From Ponticoccus alexandrii (GTDB lineage: Bacteria > Pseudomonadota > Alphaproteobacteria > Rhodobacterales > Rhodobacteraceae), in the NCBI RefSeq assembly GCF_016806125.1, contig NZ_CP047166.1, forward strand, positions 2,480,001-2,544,000: DNA of 64,000 nucleotides, written 5' to 3'. Under the pieces are notes generated by a model. That model did no database searches, was not told the DNA's origin, and saw only the letters and a list, made by a program, of their open reading frames with translations. A program made the position numbers and the translations under genes. Numbering within the stretch: the stretch's first letter is position 1; each line of letters opens with the position of its first letter. Below are positions 8,488 through 17,106 of the stretch, one piece after another.

Positions 8488-10116
8488 TTAGCTTTGACCG
8501 GCCCGCAGGACCACCCCCTCGTTGGCCAGCGCGCGCCAGATCGCCGCGTCCCGGTTGTAGACGTCGGGACGGTAGTTCACCTGCCCCTTCGCCTGCGTGA
8601 ACGCGGTGCGGTAGATCAGGTGCACGGGCACGGGCTGCTCCAGATTGACCCGGGTTTCGCGCCGGGTGTTCAGGATGCCGTGGAAATAGCTCTCGGGGTT
8701 GTCGACCTGCTTGGCGAGCAGCGCGTAGGCGAAGTCATGCGGATCGTCGAGACGGATGCAGCCATGGCTGTAAGTCCGCACCGGCTGCGAGAACAGATGC
8801 TGCGAGGGCGTGTCGTGCAGGTAGATGTTGTAGCGGTTGGGGAACATGAACTTGACCGACCCAAGCGCGTTGTTCGGTCCCGGCGGCTGGCGCATGTTGA
8901 ACGGGAAGCTGCGCGAGGAATACTGCGAGAAGCCTTGCGCACGGTTCACCACCTGCCCCGAGGCGGTGACCACCTCGATATGTCCGACCGAATAGGGGTT
9001 CGAGCGCAGCAACGGCAGGTATTCTCCGACAATAATCGAGCGCGGCACGTACCACGACGGGTTGATGACCATGTGATCCATGACGTCCGAGAACTCGGGC
9101 GTCTGCCGGTCGGCGGCCTGATGGCCGATCACCGACTTGGTCTCGAAAGTCAGCTTGTCGTCGTCGATGATCTGCGCGTGATAGTCGACGAGGTTCACGA
9201 GGATGTGCCGCTGGCCCCGCCCCTCGGGCAGGTTCAGCCAGCGCTCGCGCTCCATCGCGACCATGATCGACCGCAGCCGCTCTTCGGGAGCGGTGTTGAT
9301 CTCGCGCATGGTGGTGTTGCCGGCGACGCCGTCCGGCTCCAGCCCGTGATCGACCTGGAATTCGCGGACCGCGGCCTCGATCCGTCCATCGTAGGTGGCG
9401 CTCAGCGAGGGCTGAAGATAGCCCATCGCGACAAGCCGGTTGCGCAGCGCCACCACCGTATTGCCGGACTCGCCCGGACGCAGGCTCGCCGTCGGGACGA
9501 CAGGCCCCCAACCGCCATGCTGAAGCCGGTGCTCCAGCCGCAGCTTGGCCTGCATCAGGCGCGTGTACTCGGGGCTCGAAGGCACGAGCATCCGAAAGAC
9601 GGATTCCGGAGGCTGGGTGGAAAGGAGGGTCAGTAGCTCTTCCGAGGACCGCCGTGGCGCCTTGCGCTTAATCAGCGACGAGGCCTTGCCCGGCTCAAGG
9701 ACGCCGGATTGCAGGTCGTGGGCGAATTGCAGGAAGGTGCGGGTCAGCTCGATTTCCAGCAGGCCGCGATCCCGTCCGCCCGAGACCCCGGCAAGGCGCT
9801 CCATCAGGCGGTCGGGATCGTAGCGCCCGCGCGGAAGACCGTGATCGTCGGCCAGCGCGAAGGCCTCGATCAGGGCCAGCCTGCGCGCACGGTCCGCATC
9901 CGAAGACCCGGTCCAGATCGGGTCGAAGCCGCGGGCGCGGTAGAAGGCTGCAATGCCCTCATCCTCGCCGATGGTCTCGGCCACGGCCTGCGCATATGCG
10001 GTGATCTTGACCGAGATCCCGTCATCCTGCGCCAATCCCGCCGTTGCCCCGGCGAGGCCGAAAGCCAGGGCCGCGACCGTTGTCCGCAGCGCCGTCCTGA
10101 TCCTGAAAACTGTCAT
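8488..10116 (-). CDS. L,D-transpeptidase of the YcbB/LdtD type
   Basis: A 542-residue exported protein with an N-terminal signal peptide (hydrophobic core about residues 12-28, cut near GLAQ). A peptidoglycan-binding domain follows (LRPGESGNTVVALRNRLVAMG to EFQVDHGLEPDGVAG), then an L,D-transpeptidase domain with the signature YSHGCIRLDD; the catalytic Cys is near residue 453, His near 451. Such enzymes make 3-3 crosslinks or attach proteins to peptidoglycan in the periplasm. Length and domain order match the large YcbB group. It lies 30 bp upstream of lpxD on the same strand, so envelope genes are grouped. It is divergent from an exported DUF882 protein, another peptidoglycan-type enzyme. 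Confidence 0.93.
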   Translation of the reverse strand: MTVFRIRTALRTTVAALAFGLAGATAGLAQDDGISVKITAYAQAVAETIGEDEGIAAFYRARGFDPIWTGSSDADRARRLALIEAFALADDHGLPRGRYDPDRLMERLAGVSGGRDRGLLEIELTRTFLQFAHDLQSGVLEPGKASSLIKRKAPRRSSEELLTLLSTQPPESVFRMLVPSSPEYTRLMQAKLRLEHRLQHGGWGPVVPTASLRPGESGNTVVALRNRLVAMGYLQPSLSATYDGRIEAAVREFQVDHGLEPDGVAGNTTMREINTAPEERLRSIMVAMERERWLNLPEGRGQRHILVNLVDYHAQIIDDDKLTFETKSVIGHQAADRQTPEFSDVMDHMVINPSWYVPRSIIVGEYLPLLRSNPYSVGHIEVVTASGQVVNRAQGFSQYSSRSFPFNMRQPPGPNNALGSVKFMFPNRYNIYLHDTPSQHLFSQPVRTYSHGCIRLDDPHDFAYALLAKQVDNPESYFHGILNTRRETRVNLEQPVPVHLIYRTAFTQAKGQVNYRPDVYNRDAAIWRALANEGVVLRAGQS

Positions 10117-10434
10117 CGAACCGTCCCGTCTTTTCTGTTCCGCCTCTTAAGGCAATGATTAGAGCGCCAATTCCCAGTGTCTACTCACAAATCAGACAGG
10201 TTCAAAGCGCGAGGCGAGAAACCGATCGAGGCGGCAAAGGTGTCACAGGTGTCACACCCATGCGCAGGAACCCGCCAATTGCCCCTTGATCTCTAGAATG
10301 CGTCACAAAACGTCCTTTTGAGACCCGGCGATTCGTGCCATACAGAGGCACGGCATCTGGGGATAGATGGCAGACGGCGCACAACGATGCGCGCAATCGA
10401 ACAGGTAACCAGCGACCACGGGACAGGCGCTCAC
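10117..10434. other. Divergent intergenic region, L,D-transpeptidase / DUF882 gene
   Basis: About 318 bp without a credible ORF. It should hold the promoters for both divergent envelope genes. The only clear structure is a direct repeat GGTGTCACA at 10239-10247 and 10248-10256; the second copy extends to the 11-base palindrome GGTGTCACACC (10248-10258). No convincing -35/-10 pair was identified by eye. Confidence 0.5.
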
Positions 10435-11004
10435 ATGGCAGATATCAACTCAGGCAGCATTTCGCGGCGCGCGCTTCTCGGCGCATTTGCAGCGACAACA
10501 GTTACCGCAGCACCGACTTTCGCCAATGCCGCAGGCTTTCTGCGCGGCGCGGGCGATATCCGGCGGATCCGGATGTACTCCGGTCGCACGGGCGAACGGA
10601 TCGACATGATCTACTGGATCGAGGGGCATTATCTTGCCGACGCGATCAAAGAGGTCAATTTCTTCATGCGCGACTGGCGGACCAACGACGTCAAGAACAT
10701 AGACGCGCGAACGATCGACCTGATGTGCGCCTCGCACAACCTTCTGGACTGCTCCGAACCCTACATGCTCATCTCCGGCTACCGCAGCCCCCGCACCAAC
10801 GCGATGCTTCGGTCGAAGTCGTCCGGTGTTGCTAAGAACTCGCGCCACCTGCGCGGCGAAGCCGCTGACCTTCGCCTTTCCTCGCGCTCCGTCAACCAGA
10901 TGGCACGCGCGGCAGCAGCCTGTCACGCCGGCGGCGTCGGCCGTTACTCCGGCTCCAACTTCGTACATATGGACTGTGGCCCTGTCCGCACCTGGGGGTC
11001 CTGA
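10435..11004 (+). CDS. Tat-exported DUF882 (M15-like) putative peptidoglycan peptidase
   Basis: A 189-residue DUF882/YcbK-type protein. The N-terminus ISRRALLGAFAATT has the twin-arginine motif (R11-R12) followed by a hydrophobic stretch, so export is by the Tat route. The mature part carries the M15A-like zinc motif: NSRHLRGEAADLR (His and Asp ligands) and NFVHMDCG (His ligand). Relatives are D,D- or D,L-carboxypeptidases acting on peptidoglycan. ATG 10435 fits the Tat signal; an in-frame ATG at 10387 would add 16 residues. It is divergent from the L,D-transpeptidase, which supports a shared envelope role, and is followed by a strong terminator. Confidence 0.88.
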   Translation: MADINSGSISRRALLGAFAATTVTAAPTFANAAGFLRGAGDIRRIRMYSGRTGERIDMIYWIEGHYLADAIKEVNFFMRDWRTNDVKNIDARTIDLMCASHNLLDCSEPYMLISGYRSPRTNAMLRSKSSGVAKNSRHLRGEAADLRLSSRSVNQMARAAAACHAGGVGRYSGSNFVHMDCGPVRTWGS

Positions 11005-11045
11005 AGCAGCCTCACCCCATACGGATCCCTTTCCGAACATGTCCC

Positions 11046-11076
11046 AAGGCGCCCGCACGGCGCCTTTTTCTTTTTT
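11046..11076 (+). terminator. Rho-independent terminator after the DUF882 gene
   Basis: Stem AAGGCGCC (11046-11053) with GGCGCCTT (11059-11066), loop CGCAC, followed by TTTCTTTTTT. A classical intrinsic terminator 42 bp after the stop codon. Confidence 0.88.
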
Positions 11077-11214
11077 CCCTCCGGCTCACGCCCCGCTTTT
11101 TGCCATGGCAGCAGCATCGGCGGCAGTCGTGAATACCTGACTAATAAGTAAACGCGCCGAAAGCGCCACTGTTCCCGGCGACGCAGAAAAATTTTCATCT
11201 GAAGGAGGGGAAAG

Positions 11215-11291
11215 TGGCGCGGTTGACGGGGCTCGAACCCGCGACCCCCGGCGTGACAGGCCGGTACTCTAACCAACTGAGCTACAACCGC
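11215..11291 (-). tRNA. tRNA-Asp (GTC), copy 1
   Basis: A 77-base cloverleaf on the minus strand. Acceptor arm GCGGTTG pairs with CAACCGC; the D arm has AGCTCAGTTGGTTAGAG; the anticodon loop CTGTCAC gives anticodon GTC (plus-strand bases 11255-11257); the T arm has GGTTCGAGCC. The discriminator is G and CCA is encoded. It is identical base for base to the second copy 32 bp upstream, so both are probably one transcript from the promoter at 11438-11466. Confidence 0.97.
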
Positions 11292-11323
11292 GCTTTTACC
11301 ACGGGACCAGAGGGAGACAGCGA

Positions 11324-11400
11324 TGGCGCGGTTGACGGGGCTCGAACCCGCGACCCCCGGCGTGACAGGCCGGTACTCTAACCAACTGAGCTACAACCGC
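11324..11400 (-). tRNA. tRNA-Asp (GTC), copy 2
   Basis: Same 77-base sequence as copy 1, including encoded CCA; anticodon GTC at plus-strand bases 11364-11366. It is the promoter-proximal gene of the pair. The spacer between copies (11292-11323) is unrelated to the flanks, so the duplication covers the tRNA and little else. Confidence 0.97.
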
Positions 11401-11437
11401 ATCGCTGCCGCCCGACCTCGATCGTGGCGTGAGCGGT

Positions 11438-11466
11438 CTTCTATGCGCAGCCCCCGCCCCCGTCAA
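11438..11466 (-). promoter_or_regulatory. Sigma-70 promoter for the tRNA-Asp pair
   Basis: On the minus strand: -35 TTGACG (11461-11466), a 17-base GC-rich spacer, and -10 TAGAAG (11438-11443). Transcription would begin about 30 bases before the first tRNA. TTGACG is close to consensus and the spacing ideal for a strong stable-RNA promoter. Confidence 0.72.
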
Positions 11467-11643
11467 GCGCTTTCCCGACCGGAATTTGGCGAAAGTTTCG
11501 CGGCAGGCAAATCAGGCCGTGTCCGCCCTGCAACGGTCCTTGCCGCAAGGGAACCGCCTCACGCCACAAAGCTTGAGTTTTCACTATTCGGGAAGTTTTC
11601 TCGGGGTGTCTGCTACTGCCAACTATCCCCTGGACGACCTGAC

Positions 11644-12408
11644 ATGATCGAACTTTCACGACGGACGCTGCTGTCCGGCGGCCTGGCGGCCTGCGCGCTG
11701 TCCATGCCCACATTCGCCGCTGCCCGCCCAGTCATCGCCCTGCCGCCGGACGTGGCACAACGCGACGCCGCAACCGTGATGGCGGTGCGCACCAGTTCTC
11801 CGGTCGTGGCGATGACCTTCGACGATGGGCCCCACCCCCGGCTGACGCCCGTCCTTCTGGATATGCTCAAGGCGCGCGGGCTGCGCGCGACCTTCTACCT
11901 GATCGGCAACCGCTGCGTGACATGGCCGGATATCGTCCGCCGGATCGCCGACGAGGGGCACGAGATCGGCAACCATTCGTGGTCGCACCCGGACCTGTCG
12001 CGCCGGTCGGACGAAGCCGCCATGGACGAGATCGATCGCACCACGGATACAATCTTCAAGATCACCGGCCGCCCGCCGGTAACCTTCCGCCCGCCCTACG
12101 GCGCCTTTACCCGCCGCCAGCGCATGGTGCTGTACAAGGCGCGCAATCTGCCAACGATCCTGTGGTCGGTCGATCCGCAGGACTGGCGCCGACCGGGTGC
12201 CAGCGTCGTGTCCAGCCGCATCCTCAACGGCTCTCGCCCCGGCGCCATCATCCTCAGCCACGACATCCAGAGCGGCACGGTCAAGGCAATGCCCGCCACG
12301 CTTGACGGGCTGACACAGCGCGGGCTGAAATTCGGCACCGTCAGCCAGATGATGGGCTGGCCGCTCTGGCAAGACCGCCATTTTCGCAGGGTCAACGCGC
12401 AAGGCTGA
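11644..12408 (+). CDS. Exported polysaccharide deacetylase (NodB homology)
   Basis: A 254-residue carbohydrate esterase family 4 protein. A Tat-like signal ELSRRTLLSGG (R6-R7) and hydrophobic core end near TFAAA. The NodB motifs are all present: TFDDGPHP (motif 1, catalytic Asp and metal Asp), NHSWSHPDL (motif 2, metal His pair), RPPYGAF (motif 3), DPQDWRRP (motif 4) and ILSHD (motif 5, catalytic His). It would remove acetyl groups from peptidoglycan or a secreted polysaccharide; the substrate is not determinable. ATG 11644 gives a clean signal peptide; the open frame continues upstream through the tRNA region and is not coding there. Confidence 0.92.
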   Translation: MIELSRRTLLSGGLAACALSMPTFAAARPVIALPPDVAQRDAATVMAVRTSSPVVAMTFDDGPHPRLTPVLLDMLKARGLRATFYLIGNRCVTWPDIVRRIADEGHEIGNHSWSHPDLSRRSDEAAMDEIDRTTDTIFKITGRPPVTFRPPYGAFTRRQRMVLYKARNLPTILWSVDPQDWRRPGASVVSSRILNGSRPGAIILSHDIQSGTVKAMPATLDGLTQRGLKFGTVSQMMGWPLWQDRHFRRVNAQG

Positions 12409-12541
12409 CCTGCCATGGCGTCAGCCGAAGGTGACGCAGCGGCCGCTTTTGATGAAAAACCTATCGTTTTAACAGGGGCCTGCTATATTTCTCAGGACCA
12501 CGTTTTTCTTCGAAAGCCCGTAGCACGAGGTCCAGGTCCCC

Positions 12542-13348
12542 TTGAGCAGCATTAGCGATCGCACCGTTCAGCTTGTCGACATCGGCGGGTTGAATTTTGC
12601 GCTCGGCCCCGGAGAACTGGTAGTCCTGCTTCGGCACAATGCCTCTCGCCTCTACCTGCTCTGCGTCTACGCGCTGCTTGTCGTGACCGATGCGCCGGGG
12701 CTTTACGGACAGGTGGCCGTGCCCGTCATTCTGACGTTCTGGCTTTTCATGCTAACGTTCTTCCTTGCGACGCTCTGGTGCATTCTGTTTGCGCTGGCCG
12801 CCGCACAAAACCGTCTCGGCCCATGGAAGACTCCTGCCCCATTGGTCATGGCATTGGCGGTCCTGCCGGGAACCTTTGTCGGAGAACACGCCATGGGATT
12901 GCTGACAGAAGGGCGGCACCCGCCGCAGCTTTTCCCGCAGGTGGTCTTCTACTTCATCATGGCAGAGGTCTTCGGCATCCTGTTCCTGAAATTCGTCCGC
13001 CCCGCGATCGAGGGCAGGGCCCACGAGACCGGCCGCCACATCGTCATCGGCGCCTCGCCAGTGCCACTGTCGCGCCTGCGGCACATCGAGGCGCGCGAAC
13101 ATCATGTGCACGTGACGCTCGACGGCGAAAGCCTGACGCAGCGCGCCCGGCTGGGCGATATCGTCGCCCAGACCGCGCCAGAGGACGGTTTTCAACCGCA
13201 TCGCTCGTGGTGGGTTGCGGCGCAGGCCGGGGGACGTCTGGAGAAGGACGGCCCGAAGCATGTTCTGCAGCTGCGGGACGGCACCCGGATTCCGGTCGCT
13301 CGCACCCGCGTCGAAGAGGTGCGCGAGTGGCTGGAGCGCCACGGCTAA
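12542..13348 (+). CDS. Membrane-anchored LytTR DNA-binding regulator
   Basis: A 268-residue protein with about four hydrophobic helices (roughly residues 36-50, 58-88, 99-121, 129-151) and a cytoplasmic C-terminal LytTR domain (about 170-265: REHHVHVTLDGESLTQRARL, HRSWWVA, LQLRDGTRIPVARTR). LytTR domains bind direct repeats in promoters. There is no response-regulator receiver, so the membrane part may itself sense a signal. The start is TTG at 12542, since no in-frame ATG lies upstream of the first helix, and a GAGGTCCAGG ribosome binding site precedes it. No obvious cognate gene is adjacent. Confidence 0.86.
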   Translation: MSSISDRTVQLVDIGGLNFALGPGELVVLLRHNASRLYLLCVYALLVVTDAPGLYGQVAVPVILTFWLFMLTFFLATLWCILFALAAAQNRLGPWKTPAPLVMALAVLPGTFVGEHAMGLLTEGRHPPQLFPQVVFYFIMAEVFGILFLKFVRPAIEGRAHETGRHIVIGASPVPLSRLRHIEAREHHVHVTLDGESLTQRARLGDIVAQTAPEDGFQPHRSWWVAAQAGGRLEKDGPKHVLQLRDGTRIPVARTRVEEVREWLERHG

Positions 13349-13439
13349 GCCCCCGCCGCACGCTGCCCCCCTTTGAACCTCCCTTGTCGCCGGAGGCCTC
13401 AGTTGGTACCCCTCGGCCCCGACAGACAGGAGCTTGTGC

Positions 13440-14855
13440 ATGTCCGACACCTCTGAACCCGCCGCCGGTATGATCCGTTTTGGCTGGGAGGAATGGGTCG
13501 CCCTGCCCGACCTCGGCCTGCCCGCGCTGCGCGCCAAGGTCGACACCGGCGCCCGCACCTCGGCGCTGCACGCCTTCGACATCGAAACCTTCGGCCCGGC
13601 CTCGGCGCCCAAGGTGCGGTTCACCGTGCACCCTGTCCCGGGCCGCGACGATCTGGTGATTCCCTGCTCGGCCCGGATCGTCGACCGGCGCACCGTCACC
13701 TCTTCGAACGGCGAATCCGAAAGCCGCTACGTCATCGCCTCGACCCTGCGGGTGGGCGAGGAAAGCTGGCGGATCGAACTGACGCTGACCGACCGCTCGG
13801 GCATGAACTCGCGCATGCTGCTGGGACGGGAGGCGCTGAAGGACCACATCACCATCGTCGCCACCGACCGCTTTCAGCAGCCGAAACTGTCCTACGACGT
13901 CTACACCACCGCCCGCGTCCGCCATGCCGCCCCGAACCGCGCGCTGCGCGTGGCGGTGCTGAGCCGCGAGGACAACTATTCCACCCGCCGTCTGGTCGAA
14001 GAGGGCGAAGAGCGTGGTCACACGGTCGAGGTCATCGACACCACGCGCTGCTACATGGCGATCAACGCGCTTTCGCCCGAGGTGCATTACGACGGCAAGC
14101 GCCTGCCCCGTTACGACGTGGTGATTCCGCGTATTGGGGCCTCGATCACCTCTTACGGCACCGCCGTGATCCGCCAGTTCGAGACCATCGGCACCTTCTG
14201 CGTCAATGGCTCTGACGGCATCACCTCCAGTCGCGACAAACTGGCGGCACACCAGATGATGGCACGGCACAAGATTGGCATGCCCAACACTGCCTTTGCC
14301 GCCTCGCCCAAGGACACCCAGTCGCTGATGCGCCTTGTCGGCACCGCGCCGCTGATCGTGAAGCTGCTGGAATCGACGCAGGGCAAGGGCGTCGTGCTGG
14401 CAGAGACCAAGAAGGCCGCCGAATCTGTCATCGACGCCTTTCGCGGCCTGAAGGCCAACTTCCTCGTGCAGGATTTCGTCAAGGAAGCTGCCGGGGAAGA
14501 CATCCGCTGCCTCGTCGTCGGCGGCAAGGTCGTGGCCGCGATGAAGCGCACCGGGGCCGAGGGCGACTTTCGGTCGAACCTGCACCGGGGCGGCTCGGCT
14601 CAGGTGGCGCGGATCACCAAGGAAGAGCGCGAGACCGCCGTGCGCGCCGCCCGAGCCTTCCGCCTAAACCTTGCCGGAGTGGACCTGCTACGCTCGGAAA
14701 CCGGGCCGAAGGTGCTGGAAGTGAACTCCAGCCCCGGCCTCGAAGGCATCGAAACAGCCACACACAAGAACATCGCCGGTCTGCTTTACGAGCACATCGA
14801 GGCCAAGGTCCGCCCCACCCCGGTGCGGGCGCGCAAGACCATGGACAGCGAATAG
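13440..14855 (+). CDS. rimK: RimB-RimK fusion: retropepsin-like domain plus ATP-grasp glutamate ligase
   Basis: A 471-residue two-domain protein. Residues 1 to about 160 match the small family once called ATP-dependent zinc protease (RimB-like, aspartic-peptidase fold): [20 protein letters not shown] and the active-site DTGA at 35-38. Residues about 168-455 are a RimK-type ATP-grasp ligase: [37 protein letters not shown] (nucleotide lysines), [18 protein letters not shown], and the metal site [14 protein letters not shown]. RimK adds glutamate to the C-terminus of ribosomal protein S6. In pseudomonads RimB and RimK are separate proteins of one operon; here they are one chain. ATG 13440 follows ACAGGAG. 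Confidence 0.92.
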   Translation: MSDTSEPAAGMIRFGWEEWVALPDLGLPALRAKVDTGARTSALHAFDIETFGPASAPKVRFTVHPVPGRDDLVIPCSARIVDRRTVTSSNGESESRYVIASTLRVGEESWRIELTLTDRSGMNSRMLLGREALKDHITIVATDRFQQPKLSYDVYTTARVRHAAPNRALRVAVLSREDNYSTRRLVEEGEERGHTVEVIDTTRCYMAINALSPEVHYDGKRLPRYDVVIPRIGASITSYGTAVIRQFETIGTFCVNGSDGITSSRDKLAAHQMMARHKIGMPNTAFAASPKDTQSLMRLVGTAPLIVKLLESTQGKGVVLAETKKAAESVIDAFRGLKANFLVQDFVKEAAGEDIRCLVVGGKVVAAMKRTGAEGDFRSNLHRGGSAQVARITKEERETAVRAARAFRLNLAGVDLLRSETGPKVLEVNSSPGLEGIETATHKNIAGLLYEHIEAKVRPTPVRARKTMDSE

Positions 14856-14925
14856 CGCGCCCCCTTTACCCGACCGGCCTCTTTTCCTATATGATTGGTC
14901 AGGATTTCAGCCCACGAGGACGGCC

Positions 14926-15288
14926 ATGACCGAACAGAGCCCGCAGATGGAAGGCGCGCCGCTGATTGCGCCCTCCAGCACCGACCACCCCCTGTATGAT
15001 CAGGTGGTGGAGGCCTGCAGGTCGGTCTACGACCCCGAGATCCCGGTCAATATCTACGACCTCGGGCTGGTCTATACCGTCGACATCAACCCCGAATCCG
15101 ACGTGAAGATCATCATGACCCTCACCGCGCCGGGCTGCCCGGTGGCCGGTGAGATGCCCGGCTGGATCGTCGACGCCATCGAACCCATCGGCGGTGTCAA
15201 AAGCGTGGACGTCGAGCTTGTCTGGGATCCGCCCTGGGGCATGGACATGATGTCGGATGAAGCCCGGCTGGAACTTGGCTTCATGTAA
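14926..15288 (+). CDS. SufT/DUF59 iron-sulfur cluster assembly protein
   Basis: A 120-residue MIP18/DUF59 protein. The core from residue 22 has VVEACRSVYDPEIPVNIYDL and GLVYTVDI; Cys65 in LTAPGCPVAGEM is the conserved functional cysteine. The family assists maturation of [4Fe-4S] proteins. Length and the C-terminal WDPPWGMDMMSDEARLELG match the SufT group. It is 120 bp upstream of an A-type Fe-S carrier gene on the same strand, supporting a role in cluster delivery, though no sufBCDS genes are in the window. Confidence 0.92.
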   Translation: MTEQSPQMEGAPLIAPSSTDHPLYDQVVEACRSVYDPEIPVNIYDLGLVYTVDINPESDVKIIMTLTAPGCPVAGEMPGWIVDAIEPIGGVKSVDVELVWDPPWGMDMMSDEARLELGFM

Positions 15289-15409
15289 ACGGCGACGGCG
15301 CGGGTGGGTCTGCCGTGACGCGCCTTACCCGCAGCCCGCCACGACTGCCCCCCTTGAGGTCGTGCCTGCTTGGACCTACCTTGAGGGTGAGCGCAAACAG
15401 AGGTTTCCC

Positions 15410-15787
15410 ATGTTCGGCATTCCCGGCAAGCAGGCCGTGACCATGACGCCCAAGGCGTCGCAGCAGATCCGTAAGCTGATGGAGCGGGACGGCGCCAGTG
15501 CCCTGCGCATCGGCCTGAAAAAGGGCGGTTGCGCGGGCATGGAGTACACGATGGACTTCGTGGAAACCCCCGATGACAATGATGAAATCGTCGAACAGGA
15601 TGGCGCGCGCGTGGCCATTGCGCCGATGGCGCAGATGTTCCTTTTTGGCACGGAAATCGACTACAAGACCGCGCTTCTGGAATCCGGCTTCACCTTCCAG
15701 AACCCGAACGTGACCGATGCCTGCGGCTGCGGCGAGTCGATCAAGTTCAAGGATGTGGCAGAGCTTCAGGCCGAACGCGAAGGCTGA
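15410..15787 (+). CDS. A-type iron-sulfur carrier (HesB/IscA/SufA family)
   Basis: A 125-residue HesB-type scaffold or carrier. The three conserved cysteines are present: Cys41 in KKGGCAGM and Cys105/Cys107 in DACGCGES. ATG 15410 is used because the domain starts at VTMTPKASQQI; the open frame extends upstream to 15257 but that part is not family-like. Together with the preceding SufT-like gene it forms a small Fe-S delivery unit. A TfoX-like gene follows after 3 bp and is probably cotranscribed. Confidence 0.93.
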   Translation: MFGIPGKQAVTMTPKASQQIRKLMERDGASALRIGLKKGGCAGMEYTMDFVETPDDNDEIVEQDGARVAIAPMAQMFLFGTEIDYKTALLESGFTFQNPNVTDACGCGESIKFKDVAELQAEREG

Positions 15788-15790
15788 CCC

Positions 15791-16117
15791 ATGGCCCTGT
15801 CGGAGGAGGATCGGGCCTATGTGCAGGATCTCTTTGCCGGGCTTGGGGAGGTGTCGACCCGCCGCATGTTCGGTGGCCTCGGGATCTACCATGGCGGCCG
15901 GATCTTCGCCCTGATGCGCTCTGAGGGCGCACTTCTGATCAAGGGTCAGGGCGCATTCATCCAGTATCTGGAGATGATGGGCTGCGACCAGTGGCGCCAT
16001 CGGCGCGCGAGCGGGCAAGAGGTCTCCATGCCCTATTGGTCGCTGCCGGACACGGCCCGGGACGACCCCGAAGAGGCGGTCGCCCTCGCCAAAGAGGCCC
16101 TTCGGCATCTGAAATAG
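15791..16117 (+). CDS. TfoX N-terminal-domain protein
   Basis: A 108-residue protein of the TfoX/Sxy N-terminal family: DLFAGLGEVSTRRMFGGLGI, IFALMRSEGALLIKG, and PYWSLPDTARDDPEEAVALA. In gammaproteobacteria TfoX regulates competence genes, but stand-alone N-terminal proteins are common in alphaproteobacteria and their role is not established. The ATG is 3 bp after the stop of the A-type carrier gene, so translation is probably coupled. No competence genes are nearby. Confidence 0.85.
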   Translation: MALSEEDRAYVQDLFAGLGEVSTRRMFGGLGIYHGGRIFALMRSEGALLIKGQGAFIQYLEMMGCDQWRHRRASGQEVSMPYWSLPDTARDDPEEAVALAKEALRHLK

Positions 16118-16305
16118 ATTTGCCTCCTTCGAGACAATACCCTTAGAGGCGATCCTCACGAAAACCGCCCTCGCGAGACGGGCCGTCTTCCGGCTCACGG
16201 TGACATCGAAAGAACCCAGCCTACAGGGACAGCGTCCCGCTGCCCCTGTCACCCGTCCCGGGGGAAGGCCACGGACCTGAAGTCCGAAGCCTTTCTATCA
16301 ATCGC

Positions 16306-16926
16306 TTAGGCTGCGGACTTCGCCTTTTTCGCATCAAACGCGGCGGCGGCGCGAGAGCTTGGCTCTGCCTCGCAACGCGCCAGCCAGTCGGTGATCGCGG
16401 GATGCTCCGGTGTGCCGCCCGGCAGGTAGGGGAAAGAGGACGACGCAAGGATGTCCGCCGGGGTCAGATGCGCTCCCATCAGGAAACGGCGGTCCATCAG
16501 GGCCTTTTCCAGAAGCGCCAGCGCCTGATCCATGTCCCGGAAAGTGCTGTGCATCAGGGGATGCTCGACCGCCGCGATCTTCAGCAGCACCAGCGGTTCC
16601 AGCACCGCCCCGCTCCAGGCCATCCAGGCCAGCATGGCGCCATGCTCGGGCGTCCCGGGCCGGGGCGCCACGCGGGCGGCCTCTTCCGGAAACACGGCCA
16701 TCAGGTGTTCCATGATCGCCGAGGTCTCGCGGATCGATACGCCGTCATGCACCAGTAGCGGAACCTTGCCCTCGGGGTGCGGGTTGATCGCATCGCGGAC
16801 GCCGCTGCCGTCGCTACGGACGATTTGCACAATCCGCAGGTCGATCCGATCCGAAATCCCCATCAGCTCGATCAATTGCACGATCCGGGTCGAGCGGGAG
16901 AAGGGGGCGTGGTAGAGGGTCAGCAT
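16306..16926 (-). CDS. Glutathione S-transferase family protein
   Basis: A 206-residue cytosolic GST. Residues 1-80 are the thioredoxin-like domain (LYHAPFSRSTRIVQLIELMG, then GKVPLLV with cis-Pro and SIRETSAIMEHL, the glutathione gamma-glutamyl site); residues 90-200 are the helical domain (LTPADILASSSFPYL). Substrate unknown; Ser9 or Ser11 could act as the catalytic residue. It stands between a TfoX-like gene (convergent) and tpiA (divergent), with no obvious pathway partner. The C-terminus is Lys/Ala-rich. Confidence 0.88.
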   Translation of the reverse strand: MLTLYHAPFSRSTRIVQLIELMGISDRIDLRIVQIVRSDGSGVRDAINPHPEGKVPLLVHDGVSIRETSAIMEHLMAVFPEEAARVAPRPGTPEHGAMLAWMAWSGAVLEPLVLLKIAAVEHPLMHSTFRDMDQALALLEKALMDRRFLMGAHLTPADILASSSFPYLPGGTPEHPAITDWLARCEAEPSSRAAAAFDAKKAKSAA

Positions 16927-17106
16927 GGTCTTGTGTCCTTTCGCGGCAAGTGTTTGACCTGACCGCACAGTCGCAGAGGCTGCTGACGGGAAATGGCCGG
17001 AGCCTTCGCCGTTTTTCATGGTCAGAGGGCCGCGCCAAAGCCAACCGGCCTTGACGCCGCCCCTGCCCCCGCAATGATGAGGCCAAACCCACGAGAGGAG
17101 AAATGG

